This document shows positions 30,831-39,007 of a stretch of 64,000 nucleotides of DNA, piece by piece. A program made the translations under genes and the position numbers. The notes under the pieces are model-generated. The model did not search any database. It saw only the letters and a program-made list of their open reading frames with translations, and was not told the DNA's origin. Position 1 is the stretch's first letter. The number at the start of each line of letters is the position of its first letter. Origin of the DNA: Macrococcus bovicus (GTDB lineage Bacteria > Bacillota > Bacilli > Staphylococcales > Staphylococcaceae); assembly GCF_004359575.1 (NCBI RefSeq), contig NZ_SCWF01000003.1:148973-212972 (forward strand), in the 5' to 3' direction.

Positions 30831-31826
30831 ATGAAAAAATTTATAGCAGCTTCAGCGCTTGGTGTCGGATTCGCACTTTATTCAGGCGGAGGTTATGACG
30901 TTCAGGCAGATGAAATCGTCCAAGAACCTGTGACGGGTTATTCTTATGAGTACAGTTCTTATTATACAAAAGATATGCAGGGCGATTATCATCATACGAA
31001 AGATGGTAAATGGGACCAAAGCATGTTTGATGATAAGGAATGGTATTTCTATTTGACGGATCGCAATCATAAAAAGCATTATTTCTATTTCCCGAAAAGT
31101 GAACTGAATATATTTATTCCGGACAATAACTATTCCGCATCCCAGTCGCATCAAGATATTGAGAAAAAGGGTTATGATATAGCACAGCCGAGTCGTCACG
31201 TGAATATGGCTCAGGTTCCAACTTCTGTGAATGTCAATGAAGAAAAAGCAGAGCCGGTGGCTGGGCGCCAGACGAACATAAGTCCTTCAGCTCAGTCCTA
31301 TCATGAGTCGGCAGGTCAAACATCATCTCAAAAACAAAACACAGCTTCAACTCAAACTAACGTAACTCAACTACAATCTCAAGCATCTGCATCACAGCAG
31401 ACAACTGAAACGGCTCAATCTGATGATGCACAAGCGTCAAGCAGCTGGCTGAAGAACTACAGTAAGATGCAGCCTTACGGTCAATACTACGGCGGCGGGG
31501 CGCATTATGGTGTCGACTATGATATGCCTGAGAATACACCGGTCTACTCACTCACTGACGGAACTGTTATTCAGGCTGGCTGGAGTAATTACGGCGGCGG
31601 TAATCAGGTCACCATCAAAGAAGCGGACAGCGACTATTATCAGTGGTACATGCACATGAATTCACTGAATGTCTCTGCAGGACAGACTGTTTCAGCTGGC
31701 CAGCAGATTGGATTGTCCGGCAGCACAGGCAATTCCACTGCGCCGCATCTGCATTTCCAGCGTATGGCAGGTGGCGTCGGTAATGAATACGCTGTTGATC
31801 CGACAAACTATGTCAATCAGCAATAG
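30831..31826 (+). CDS. lytM: LytM-type glycyl-glycine endopeptidase (M23)
   Basis: 331 residues. Signal peptide MKKFIAASALGVGFALYSGG with cleavage near VQADE. The N-terminal part (about 35-110; GDYHHTKDGKWDQSMFDDKE) matches the LytM prodomain, a Gln/Ser/Thr-rich linker follows (130-205), and the M23 domain occupies about 210-331. Zinc ligands His and Asp are in GAHYGVDYDMPEN and the HxH is HLHFQRM; a catalytic His is in YQWYMHMNS. In S. aureus LytM cuts pentaglycine cross-bridges. Its substrate here depends on the host bridge, which may contain Ser. WalR-like boxes lie upstream, a strong terminator downstream. Confidence 0.95.
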   Translation: MKKFIAASALGVGFALYSGGGYDVQADEIVQEPVTGYSYEYSSYYTKDMQGDYHHTKDGKWDQSMFDDKEWYFYLTDRNHKKHYFYFPKSELNIFIPDNNYSASQSHQDIEKKGYDIAQPSRHVNMAQVPTSVNVNEEKAEPVAGRQTNISPSAQSYHESAGQTSSQKQNTASTQTNVTQLQSQASASQQTTETAQSDDAQASSSWLKNYSKMQPYGQYYGGGAHYGVDYDMPENTPVYSLTDGTVIQAGWSNYGGGNQVTIKEADSDYYQWYMHMNSLNVSAGQTVSAGQQIGLSGSTGNSTAPHLHFQRMAGGVGNEYAVDPTNYVNQQ

Positions 31827-31833
31827 CATGACC

Positions 31834-31866
31834 AGAGCTCTGAACTTAGTTCAGGGCTCTTTTATT
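31834..31866 (+). terminator. Terminator of lytM
   Basis: Twelve-pair stem AGAGCTCTGAAC/GTTCAGGGCTCT with TTA loop and TTTATT tail. Confidence 0.88.
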
Positions 31867-31922
31867 CGTTTACTTCAAGCATTTATATGGTATATATTTA
31901 TAATGAGAACGGAGGGAACGTT

Positions 31923-32648
31923 ATGGATAAAGTGAATGTGAAATCTAAAATAGTAGTGACCTTATCCGCCGATAAGGATCAGTGGGAAGACCTCTATAAG
32001 AAAGTGGAGGATAATGAGCTCTATATTGACATTATCGAGTATAGGGCTGACCTATGTGGCGGGGACCAGACAGCGGATTATCTGGAAGACCTCAAGACAT
32101 TGAAAGAGAAATTCAGTAATCTGCCGATCATCTTTACTTATCGCACCTGTGGTCAAGGGGGCAAGGGCAAGCTTGAACCTAATGAATATTATGCGCTCAA
32201 CCGTTCTATTATTGAAGAAGGACACATCGATATCATTGATATTGAGCTTTTCCTTTATGAAGACCTGCGGAATGAGCTGATTGACCTTGCACATGACAAG
32301 GGGATCCAGGTGCTGGTTTCTCATCATGAGATGGACCACACGCCGAGCCTGAAAGAAATGAAAGCATTTTATCAGCATATGCAGCAGCTGAACGTAGATT
32401 ACAGCAAGCTTGCGGTCATGCCTGAAGATGGCCGCGACGTGCTGAAACTTCTGACTGCTGTCTACGAAACGAAGCAGGATTCCGATCATCATATTGTCGG
32501 CATAGCGATGGGTGAACAAGGGAAACTCAGTCGTCTAGCAGGCGGTGTCTTCGGCTCAGCGCTGACTTATGGCCATATCGGTCAAGAAGCAGCGCCGGGT
32601 CAGCTGCACGTTCAGCAGTTGAAGGCCTTGATGGAGATTTATCAGTAA
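31923..32648 (+). CDS. aroD: 3-dehydroquinate dehydratase, type I
   Basis: 241 residues from ATG 31923, nine bases after GGAGGG; an upstream in-frame ATG at 31887 precedes the -10 (TATAAT, 31899-31904) and cannot be used by that promoter. AroD converts 3-dehydroquinate to 3-dehydroshikimate through a Schiff base in the shikimate pathway. The catalytic His lies in SHHEMDHTP and the Schiff-base Lys in the SKLAVMPED strand; IEYRADLC binds substrate. It is isolated from other aro genes, as in staphylococci. Confidence 0.95.
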   Translation: MDKVNVKSKIVVTLSADKDQWEDLYKKVEDNELYIDIIEYRADLCGGDQTADYLEDLKTLKEKFSNLPIIFTYRTCGQGGKGKLEPNEYYALNRSIIEEGHIDIIDIELFLYEDLRNELIDLAHDKGIQVLVSHHEMDHTPSLKEMKAFYQHMQQLNVDYSKLAVMPEDGRDVLKLLTAVYETKQDSDHHIVGIAMGEQGKLSRLAGGVFGSALTYGHIGQEAAPGQLHVQQLKALMEIYQ

Positions 32649-32651
32649 GCA

Positions 32652-32680
32652 TTTACAAAATAATCGTCCTTCTCTATAAT
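32652..32680 (+). promoter_or_regulatory. Nitroreductase promoter
   Basis: -35 TTTACA (32652-32657), 17-base spacer, -10 TATAAT (32675-32680). A Fur-family palindrome begins at the last base of the -10. Confidence 0.8.
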
Positions 32681-32696
32681 TGATAATAGTTATCAA
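32680..32696 (+). promoter_or_regulatory. Fur/PerR-type operator
   Basis: TTGATAA-TAG-TTATCAA. Against the 7-1-7 Fur box TGATAATNATTATCA it differs at one of fourteen fixed positions. Because it covers the expected transcription start, it would act as a repressor site. Fur, PerR and Zur boxes are alike, so the regulator is not resolved. Confidence 0.6.
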
Positions 32697-32715
32697 CTAG
32701 AGGAGGACTTTTCTC

Positions 32716-33255
32716 ATGTCTATTCAGGACCTGATCATTAATAGAAGAAGCATAAAAAAGTTTGAGCAGGATAGTCATTTTGAGGACGCCAAGATACAGC
32801 AGGCGATTGAGCTGGCCGCTTATGCCCCGAATCACGGTATGCGTGAACCATGGCGCGTAATCTGGGTGAAGAAGGACCGTTTACCAGCTTATGGACGCCT
32901 TTTTGCTGAAGTCAACTTTAAGAATGACAGTGCAAAAGGACAGGCATTTATCGATATGGCTGCCAAGCTTGGCGGCATACTTATTATTGCAGGACCGGTA
33001 GACCGTAGACAGAAGCAGCGTCTGGAGGACCTGCTCGCTGTTGGAGGCTATATGCAGACATTATCGCTGCTACTCTTTGATGCAGGGATCGGCAGCTGCA
33101 TCAAGACACCTGCCAGCCTGACTGAGCCGAAGTTCAACGAGGCACTCGGTATTCATGATCATGAGATGATTCATGGTTTAGTGTATCTGACTGAGCTGCC
33201 TGAAGAGACAGCGGGCAAGCCGCGTAAAAATATCAATTTAATCAGTGAATTTTAA
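32716..33255 (+). CDS. Nitroreductase family FMN oxidoreductase (YdjA/NtrA-like)
   Basis: 179 residues. The N-terminal ILNRRSIKKFE-like motif (here IINRRSIKKFEQD), APNHGMREPWR (FMN phosphate binding), GGYMQTLSLLLFDAGIGS and C-terminal GLVYLTELPEE define the small nitroreductase branch. These dimeric flavoproteins reduce nitro compounds, quinones or similar acceptors with NAD(P)H. The gene follows aroD as in S. aureus but has its own strong promoter with a Fur-type box. Natural substrate unknown. Confidence 0.88.
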   Translation: MSIQDLIINRRSIKKFEQDSHFEDAKIQQAIELAAYAPNHGMREPWRVIWVKKDRLPAYGRLFAEVNFKNDSAKGQAFIDMAAKLGGILIIAGPVDRRQKQRLEDLLAVGGYMQTLSLLLFDAGIGSCIKTPASLTEPKFNEALGIHDHEMIHGLVYLTELPEETAGKPRKNINLISEF

Positions 33256-33283
33256 AAAGCCGGCTATGCCGGCTTTTATTTTT
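33253..33283. terminator. Bidirectional terminator between nitroreductase and thioredoxin genes
   Basis: AAAAGCCGGC-TAT-GCCGGCTTTT, with T-rich sequence on both strands. Confidence 0.9.
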
Positions 33284-33599
33284 CGATATGTTCTGCTAGA
33301 AATGCTTTCACTTCTTCAGGGGTCTTGGCATTGGCTGAATGAAGATGGGCTTGTTTCACACCGTTCTTGAAGATCAGTAAGCTCGGAATACCCATAACGT
33401 CATTTTCCGTTGCAGCTTCCGGCACTTGATCACGGTTGATTTTGTACCAGGTGATGTCATGGTACTCATCAACAATCGGATCAATCCAGTAGTCCATTCT
33501 TGAGCAGTCCGGACACCAGTCAGCAAAGAATTTCACAACAATCTGTTCATCCTGATTAATAATCTCTTCGAATTCTGCATATTGACTTATTGTTCTCAT
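33276..33599 (-). CDS. Thioredoxin-like protein
   Basis: 107 residues from the second of two close ATGs (33597-33599); AAGGAG is seven bases away from it but only one base from the ATG at 33603-33605. The active site reads FFADWCPDCSRMDYW, and IPSLLIFKNG holds the cis-Pro. The WCPDC form differs from the canonical WCGPC, which usually changes redox potential or partner. A thioredoxin of this kind is found between the nitroreductase and the ArsC-like gene in staphylococci. Presumably reduced by TrxB; not shown. Confidence 0.88.
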   Translation of the reverse strand: MRTISQYAEFEEIINQDEQIVVKFFADWCPDCSRMDYWIDPIVDEYHDITWYKINRDQVPEAATENDVMGIPSLLIFKNGVKQAHLHSANAKTPEEVKAFLAEHIEK

Positions 33600-33676
33600 A
33601 GTCATGCTCCTTTTTGTCTTTATATTGAGTATATACCATTCTTGGTCAAAAAATAAACGATGAGCTTGAGAGACAT

Positions 33677-33705
33677 TTGTCCTATTGTCGAAATATTGGT
33701 ACTAT
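33677..33705 (+). promoter_or_regulatory. Promoter of the ArsC/Spx-like gene
   Basis: -35 TTGTCC (33677-33682), 17-base spacer, -10 TACTAT (33700-33705), 30 bases before the start codon. Confidence 0.6.
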
Positions 33706-33735
33706 TATTCTATCTTACTGTTATGGAGGAAGACG

Positions 33736-34089
33736 ATGCTAAAATTTTATCAGTTACCTAATTGTTCAACATGTAGAAAAGCAGCTCAGTTTCTGCAGGA
33801 GCATGGCGTCAGCTTTGAACCGATTCATATTGTGGAGCTGACACCGACTGCTGCTGAATTCAGGAAGTTGATTGAGGATACAGGTGTTGAGGTCGATCAG
33901 TTGTTCAACCGTCAAGGCACTAAGTTCCGCGAGCTTGGACTGAAGGATAAATTGGAAGCGTTACCACTGGATGAAAAATTAAATCTTCTGGCATCTGATG
34001 GGATGCTCGTTAAAAGACCGCTTGCAACCAACGGTAAGCAGATTACGCTTGGTTTCATGGAGGAACAGTATCGACAGATCTGGCTATAA
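33736..34089 (+). CDS. ArsC/Spx-family protein (YusI-like)
   Basis: 117 residues from ATG 33736 (GGAGGA upstream). The N-terminus LKFYQLPNCSTCRKAAQFL has the CxxC of the ArsC/Spx family; the C-terminal part has LLASDGMLVKRPLATNGK, the RP-containing loop shared with Spx and YffB. Spx proteins bind RNA polymerase, YffB/YusI-type members are thought to be glutathione- or thiol-linked reductases. It is shorter than Spx (131) and likely a YusI-type enzyme. gcvH follows, as in S. aureus. Confidence 0.85.
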   Translation: MLKFYQLPNCSTCRKAAQFLQEHGVSFEPIHIVELTPTAAEFRKLIEDTGVEVDQLFNRQGTKFRELGLKDKLEALPLDEKLNLLASDGMLVKRPLATNGKQITLGFMEEQYRQIWL

Positions 34090-34156
34090 AAAATGTTGAA
34101 TAAGCTGTCATGCTGTGTCATTATTAGAGTGTAATTACTATTAGGAGGGGATTTTT

Positions 34157-34537
34157 GTGGCAACTATTGAAGGCTTAAAGTATTCTAAAGATCACGAATG
34201 GGTAAAATCAGAAGGAAACATCAAAACAATCGGTATCACTGACTTCGCTCAATCAGAGCTCGGAGACATCGTTTTCGTTGAACTTCCAGAAGTCGGCGAT
34301 GAAATTTCAGCAGGACAACCTTTCGGCAGCGTTGAGTCTGTTAAAACGGTTTCAGAATTATATGCGCCGCTTAGTGGTAAAGTTGTAGAAGTAAACAGCG
34401 AACTTGAAGATTCTCCGGAATTCGTTAATGAATCTCCTTATGAAAATGCTTGGATGATTAAAGTTGAGACTGAAAGTGACGATGAATTAAATGAGTTACT
34501 TGACCAAGCTCAATATGATGAAATGATTAACGCGTAA
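34157..34537 (+). CDS. gcvH: Glycine cleavage system H protein / lipoyl carrier
   Basis: 126 residues from GTG 34157, after AGGAGGGG (34143-34150). GcvH carries lipoic acid on the Lys in [11 protein letters not shown] (about residue 63). It shuttles aminomethyl groups in glycine cleavage and, in Firmicutes, is also the first acceptor of octanoyl/lipoyl groups before transfer to other dehydrogenases. No gcvT or gcvP is in the window, but lipA lies about 15 kb downstream, which fits the lipoyl relay role. A terminator ends the unit. Confidence 0.97.
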   Translation: MATIEGLKYSKDHEWVKSEGNIKTIGITDFAQSELGDIVFVELPEVGDEISAGQPFGSVESVKTVSELYAPLSGKVVEVNSELEDSPEFVNESPYENAWMIKVETESDDELNELLDQAQYDEMINA

Positions 34538-34548
34538 ATGCTATAATT

Positions 34549-34582
34549 TCCTTGATAAGATGCTTATCAAGGATTTTTTTAT
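34549..34582 (+). terminator. Terminator of gcvH
   Basis: Eleven-pair stem TCCTTGATAAG/CTTATCAAGGA then seven T. Confidence 0.9.
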
Positions 34583-34606
34583 AACTGCATATGAAAAGGT
34601 GATGAG

Positions 34607-34990
34607 ATGTCTGTAATCAGTAAAGTCATAGTTGTGGAAGGCAAGTCTGACAAGAAAAAGTTACAACAAGTATTATCTGAACCTGTACATATTATCTGCA
34701 CGAACGGCACGATGGGTGTCAGTAAAATGGACGAGATGCTCGATGAACTGACAGGCCATAACGTCTATATCATGACTGATGCTGATAAAGCGGGGAAAAA
34801 CATTCGCAGCTGGTTCAAACGCCATTTAAGTGAATGCAAGCATATCTATATTGATCCGACTTATGGTGAGGTCGGCCGCTGCCCTGTAGATTATCTCGCC
34901 AAAAAATTAATGAAACATGAGTTTGAAGTGAAAGGTCTGGAAGCGGAAGATGAAAGTCAGGGAGTATTTGCCTTCAGCCCCGTCTGGTAA
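34607..34990 (+). CDS. Small Toprim-domain protein
   Basis: 127 residues: a stand-alone Toprim fold with the Glu motif VVEGKSDKKKLQ at the N-terminus and the DxD-type motif IMTDADKAGKNI in the middle. The layout recalls the catalytic half of RNase M5 (RnmV) and OLD-type small nucleases/primases, but the protein is shorter than RnmV. Toprim proteins cut or join nucleic acids with magnesium. The gene overlaps the following thioredoxin-like gene by 41 bases. A homologue is found next to gcvH in staphylococci. Substrate unknown. Confidence 0.82.
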   Translation: MSVISKVIVVEGKSDKKKLQQVLSEPVHIICTNGTMGVSKMDEMLDELTGHNVYIMTDADKAGKNIRSWFKRHLSECKHIYIDPTYGEVGRCPVDYLAKKLMKHEFEVKGLEAEDESQGVFAFSPVW

Positions 34991-35249
34991 TTATGTGATA
35001 TTCGGTTATACGCCCCTCTGCGGTACATGTAAGGTCGCAGAGCGCATGATAGACATCATGCCAGAACTGATTGAAGTCAATATAATGAAAGTAGATTTAA
35101 ATTTTTCGGCGTCATTCGCGCAGCGCTATCAGCTGATGAGTGTGCCTGTTCTGCTCATTGTAAAAGACGATGAAGTAGTGGAAACCATCTATCGTTTTGA
35201 ATCCGTCACAAATATTTATGAAATTATTCGTAAAGTATTGACGATTTAA
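34950..35249 (+). CDS. Thioredoxin-like protein, CxxC variant
   Basis: 99 residues. The redox motif is GYTPLCGTCKVAERM, followed by a thioredoxin-type Asp strand and MSVPVLLIVKDDEVV with cis-Pro. The start ATG (34950) lies 41 bases inside the Toprim gene, so the two are coupled. The -35 of the met operon promoter lies within its last codons. Presumably a cytoplasmic disulfide reductase; no partner is evident. Confidence 0.85.
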   Translation: MKVREYLPSAPSGNYVIFGYTPLCGTCKVAERMIDIMPELIEVNIMKVDLNFSASFAQRYQLMSVPVLLIVKDDEVVETIYRFESVTNIYEIIRKVLTI

Positions 35250-35266
35250 ATATTGTAGTCTAATAT
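35238..35266 (+). promoter_or_regulatory. metNIQ promoter
   Basis: -35 TTGACG (35238-35243), 17-base spacer, -10 TAATAT (35261-35266). The -35 overlaps the coding end of the preceding gene. Confidence 0.85.
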
Positions 35267-35283
35267 GTATAACAATTGAATAT

Positions 35284-35433
35284 AACTCTTATCAAGAGTG
35301 GTGGAGGGATGTGCCCTATGAAACCCGGCAACCGTCATATGACATGGTGCCAATTCACATAAAGCTTACGCTTTAGAAGATGAGAGACGATGAACTCATT
35401 GCGTCTTTCTCTTTACGGGAAAGACGCTTTATT
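35284..35433 (+). ncRNA. SAM-I riboswitch (S-box) with terminator
   Basis: The P1 strand CTTATCAAGAGTGG, GGAGGGA, GCCCTATGAAACCCGGCAACC and GGTGCCAATTC are the conserved S-box core. Downstream the expression platform shows a terminator stem GCGTCTTTC/GAAAGACGC (35401-35427) followed by TTTATT, and an upstream GAGAGACG that can pair with the left arm of the terminator as antiterminator. With S-adenosylmethionine bound, transcription should stop before metN. Confidence 0.95.
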
Positions 35434-35453
35434 CGTTTAAAGGAGGTACGTAA

Positions 35454-36479
35454 GTGATTACGTTAAATCATGTTGTCAAGCAGTTCGCAACAAAAAAAGG
35501 AATGATAACCGCTGTTGATGATGTCAATCTGACGATCAACGAGGGTGAAATATATGGTGTCATCGGCTTTTCAGGTGCAGGTAAAAGTACGTTAATCCGT
35601 ATGTTCAATGGCCTCGAAAAACCGACGACGGGTGATGTGGTCGTCGGTGGCGATAACATTGCAGAGCTCAGTCCGACTGACCTCAGAAAGAAAAGACAGA
35701 AAATCGGTATGATCTTCCAGCATTTCAATCTGCTATGGTCACGTACAGTATTCGATAACATTGCATTTCCGCTTGAAATTGCAGGTGTCTCTAAAACTGA
35801 ACGTACTGCACGGGTCAATGAACTGATTCGCCTGGTCGGGCTTGAAGGCCGAGAAAATGCTTATCCCTCTCAGCTGTCAGGGGGGCAGAAACAGCGGGTC
35901 GGCATTGCCCGTTCGCTGGCCAATAACCCGACTGTGCTGCTCTGTGATGAAGCAACCAGTGCACTTGACCCGCAGACGACAGATGAAATTCTGGAGCTGT
36001 TGGTGAACATCAATCGCCAGCTCAAACTGACGATTATTCTGATCACGCATGAAATGCAGGTCATCCGAAAAATCTGTCACCAGGTCGCTGTCATGGAAAA
36101 TGGGCGTGTGGTGGAGCAGGGTCCTGTCATGGAAGTGTTTGAAAATCCGCAGTCAACTGTCACACAGCGCTTTGTCAAAGATGATCTGAAAGACGCTGAA
36201 GTTGAAGCTTCTATCGATGAGATTATGGCACATTATCCGACCGGAGCGATTCTTCGCCTGAAGTTCGTCGGTTCTTCTACCGGGCAGCCGATTGTCAGCC
36301 GGATGATCAGAAAGTATGATCTGGATGCGAATGTTCTTGCCGGTAACATTAAGCATACGCAGAACGGTTCTTTCGGCCATCTGATCGTACATGTGCCTGC
36401 CCTTAATGCTGAAGTCGAAAGAATGTTCGACGAGTTAAGGGTGCACGGCGTTGAAGCGGAGGTGGAAAGACGTGGATAA
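35454..36479 (+). CDS. metN: Methionine ABC transporter ATP-binding protein
   Basis: 341 residues from GTG 35454 (AAAGGAGG upstream). The ABC ATPase domain (1-245) has Walker [10 protein letters not shown], signature [12 protein letters not shown] and Walker [12 protein letters not shown]. The C-terminal part (about 260-341) is the NIL domain, which binds methionine and inhibits uptake when the pool is high. With MetI and MetQ it imports D- and L-methionine. Transcription is controlled by the SAM-I riboswitch directly upstream. Confidence 0.97.
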   Translation: MITLNHVVKQFATKKGMITAVDDVNLTINEGEIYGVIGFSGAGKSTLIRMFNGLEKPTTGDVVVGGDNIAELSPTDLRKKRQKIGMIFQHFNLLWSRTVFDNIAFPLEIAGVSKTERTARVNELIRLVGLEGRENAYPSQLSGGQKQRVGIARSLANNPTVLLCDEATSALDPQTTDEILELLVNINRQLKLTIILITHEMQVIRKICHQVAVMENGRVVEQGPVMEVFENPQSTVTQRFVKDDLKDAEVEASIDEIMAHYPTGAILRLKFVGSSTGQPIVSRMIRKYDLDANVLAGNIKHTQNGSFGHLIVHVPALNAEVERMFDELRVHGVEAEVERRG

Positions 36480-37167
36480 TACGATGATGGATACGTTAAG
36501 AGAAATGTTCAGTTTTGAGAATGTCATCTGGCCGGATGTCTGGGTGGCTGTTTATGAAACGCTGTATATGACGATTATTTCGGCAATCTTCACTTTTATA
36601 TTCGGTCTGATCATCGGAACGGCGTTATTCCTTGCTTCACGCAGCAAATCAAGAGGGGCAAAGATTTTCTATAATATCATGGCCTTTTTTGTCAATCTGT
36701 TCCGGGCGATTCCGTTTATTATTCTGATTCTGCTTCTTATTCCATTCACCAACGTCCTGATGGGGACGATCAGCGGGGTCAAAGGTGCGCTGCCTGCATT
36801 AATTATCGGCGCTGCTCCCTTCTACGCCCGTCTTGTGGAGATCGGTATGAAAGAAATCGATAAAGGTGTCATTGAAGCAGCAGAAGCGATGGGCGCGAGC
36901 CGCTGGACACTTATCTGGAAAGTGCTGCTGCGTGAATCACTGCCAGCTCTGATCTCAGGTATCACGGTTACCACGATCTCGCTGGTAGGTGCTACGGCAA
37001 TCGCCGGTGTTATCGGTGCCGGCGGGCTCGGTAACCTTGCTTATTTAGTAGGTTTCACCCGCAGTCAGAATGATGTGATCTTAGTATCGACTGTCTTCAT
37101 TCTGCTCATAGTCTTTGCAATACAGTTTATCGGTGACTTCCTGGCGAAGCGCACAGACAAACGTTAA
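36472..37167 (+). CDS. metI: Methionine ABC transporter permease
   Basis: 231 residues from GTG 36472, nine bases after GGAGG, overlapping the metN stop by eight bases. TTG 36451 and ATG 36484 are alternatives. Five or so membrane helices are visible; the EAA loop that docks on MetN is [19 protein letters not shown]. MetI forms the homodimeric membrane channel. metQ starts 26 bases later. Confidence 0.96.
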   Translation: MDNTMMDTLREMFSFENVIWPDVWVAVYETLYMTIISAIFTFIFGLIIGTALFLASRSKSRGAKIFYNIMAFFVNLFRAIPFIILILLLIPFTNVLMGTISGVKGALPALIIGAAPFYARLVEIGMKEIDKGVIEAAEAMGASRWTLIWKVLLRESLPALISGITVTTISLVGATAIAGVIGAGGLGNLAYLVGFTRSQNDVILVSTVFILLIVFAIQFIGDFLAKRTDKR

Positions 37168-37192
37168 ATATAAAATACAAAGGAGAAAAACG

Positions 37193-38014
37193 ATGAAGAA
37201 AATTTTAGTATTTGCACTTACGCTGTTATTTGCTGTTGTCCTGACAGCATGTGGCTCCGAGTCAAAAGAAAACGGGAAAGAAGATAAAACGATTAAAGTA
37301 GGGGCTTCACCGGCACCTCACGCAGAACTGCTTGAGCAAGTGAAACCGATCCTTGAAAAAGAAGGCTACAAACTGGATATCAAAATCATCAACGACTATA
37401 CAACACCGAACCGTCTGTTGAACGATGGCGAATTAGACGCAAACTTCTTCCAGCACACACCTTACCTCGACACTGAAGTGAAGGAAAAAGGCTATAAAAT
37501 CGAATCTGCTGGTAATGTGCATATCGAACCGATGGCTGTCTATTCTAAAAAATATAAATCACTGGATGAACTACCTGACGACGCAGAAATCTTCGTCTCA
37601 AACAACCCGGCTGAAGAAGGTCGTTTCTTATCATTCTTCACAAAAGCAGGCTTAATTAAATTAAAAGAAGGTACAGACCCAGTCAAAGCGACATTCAAGG
37701 ATATCGCTGAAAACAAAAAGAACCTGAAATTCAACAACAAACAGGCAGCTGAATTTTTACCTAAAACGTTCAACAATGGCGAAGGCGATGCAGTCATTAT
37801 CAACTCCAACTTCGCACTTGATAATAAACTGAATCCAGTGAAAGACTCTATCGCACTTGAAGATAAAGATTCACCATACGCTAACTTAGTCGCTGTTCAG
37901 AAGGGCCATAAGGACGATGCGAAAATTAAAGCACTCGTTAAAGCGCTTCAATCTGATGACGTTAAGAAATTTATCGATGAGAAATATAAAGGCGCAGTTA
38001 TCGCTGCAAACTAA
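37193..38014 (+). CDS. metQ: Methionine-binding lipoprotein
   Basis: 273 residues. Start ATG 37193 has AAAGGAG upstream and opens a lipoprotein signal (MKKILVFALTLLFAVVLTAC, lipobox LTAC). The NlpA/MetQ fold is seen in IKVGASPAPHAELLEQ, DYTTPNRLLNDGELDANFFQH and VHIEPMAVYS. It captures methionine outside the membrane for MetNI, and is matured by Lgt encoded in this window. Terminator downstream ends the operon. Confidence 0.97.
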   Translation: MKKILVFALTLLFAVVLTACGSESKENGKEDKTIKVGASPAPHAELLEQVKPILEKEGYKLDIKIINDYTTPNRLLNDGELDANFFQHTPYLDTEVKEKGYKIESAGNVHIEPMAVYSKKYKSLDELPDDAEIFVSNNPAEEGRFLSFFTKAGLIKLKEGTDPVKATFKDIAENKKNLKFNNKQAAEFLPKTFNNGEGDAVIINSNFALDNKLNPVKDSIALEDKDSPYANLVAVQKGHKDDAKIKALVKALQSDDVKKFIDEKYKGAVIAAN

Positions 38015-38019
38015 TCTTT

Positions 38020-38052
38020 AACACTCAGACTCGTTCTGAGTGTTTTTTATTT
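38020..38052 (+). terminator. Terminator of metNIQ
   Basis: Stem AACACTCAGA/TCTGAGTGTT, five-base loop, then TTTTTATTTT. Confidence 0.9.
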
Positions 38053-38095
38053 TCAATCACTCAGGTATGATTCTCAATGAAATGGTCTCAATCCG

Positions 38096-38124
38096 TTTAA
38101 CAATCCATCTATTTACGTTATAAT
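38096..38124 (+). promoter_or_regulatory. suf operon promoter candidate
   Basis: TTTAAC (38096-38101), 17-base spacer, TATAAT (38119-38124), about 95 bases before sufC. A second candidate, TTGACT at 38151 with TATAAA at 38172, has a short 15-base spacer. No clear Fur or IscR-type site was seen. Confidence 0.5.
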
Positions 38125-38221
38125 AATTGAGTAAATGAATTTAAGAGTCTTTGACTGTAAATTAAAATCATTATAAACTATAAAAAGTCTAAAATAATTA
38201 TAATTCGTGGAGGGTACACAA

Positions 38222-38995
38222 ATGGCATCAGTATTAGAGATTAAAGATTTACACGTTTCTATCGAAGGAAAAGAGATTTTAAAAGGTGTAAACTTAACAA
38301 TCAAACAAGGTGAAGTTCACGCTATCATGGGACCGAACGGTACAGGTAAATCAACTTTATCTTCAGCAATCATGGGTCATCCGAAATATGAGGTCACTCA
38401 AGGGGAAGTTTTACTTGATGGTGAAAATGTACTTGAAATGGAAGTAGATGAGCGTGCGAAAGCAGGTCTTTTCCTTGCGATGCAGTATCCATCTGAAATC
38501 TCAGGTGTAACCAATGCAGACTTCTTACGTTCAGCGATTAACTCTCGTCGCGAGGAAGGTCAGGAAATCAACCTGATGCAGTTCATCAAAAAAATGGACA
38601 AACAGATGGACTTCCTTGAAATGGATCCTGACATGGCGACACGTTATTTAAATGAGGGCTTCTCTGGCGGTGAGAAAAAACGCAATGAAATTCTGCAGTT
38701 AATGATGCTGGAACCTAAGTTTGCCATTTTAGATGAGATTGACTCAGGTCTCGATATCGATGCGCTTAAAGTGGTATCAAAAGGTATCAATGAAATGCGT
38801 GGCGACAGCTTCGGTTGTCTGATCATCACTCACTATCAGCGTCTTCTGAACTACATCACACCAGACTTCGTCCACGTGATGATGCAAGGCCGCGTCGTTA
38901 AGTCAGGCGGAGAAGAACTTGCTCAGCGTCTTGAAGCAGAAGGTTATGACTGGATCAAGCAAGAATTAAACATTCAGGATGAAGCAGCTGAATAA
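38222..38995 (+). CDS. sufC: Fe-S cluster assembly ATPase SufC
   Basis: 257 residues from ATG 38222 (GGAGGG upstream). An ABC-type ATPase: Walker [10 protein letters not shown], signature [13 protein letters not shown] and Walker [12 protein letters not shown]. In the SufBCD scaffold SufC hydrolyses ATP to open the SufB-SufD pair for cluster assembly. First gene of sufCDSUB, the only complete Fe-S assembly machinery visible here and essential in Staphylococcaceae. Confidence 0.98.
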   Translation: MASVLEIKDLHVSIEGKEILKGVNLTIKQGEVHAIMGPNGTGKSTLSSAIMGHPKYEVTQGEVLLDGENVLEMEVDERAKAGLFLAMQYPSEISGVTNADFLRSAINSRREEGQEINLMQFIKKMDKQMDFLEMDPDMATRYLNEGFSGGEKKRNEILQLMMLEPKFAILDEIDSGLDIDALKVVSKGINEMRGDSFGCLIITHYQRLLNYITPDFVHVMMQGRVVKSGGEELAQRLEAEGYDWIKQELNIQDEAAE

Positions 38996-39007
38996 GGAGG
39001 AACTGAA

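Noticed and set aside
38060..38100. Fur-like TGATTCTCAATGAAA upstream of suf
   Set aside because: Only one partial half-site, no palindrome of the 7-1-7 form.
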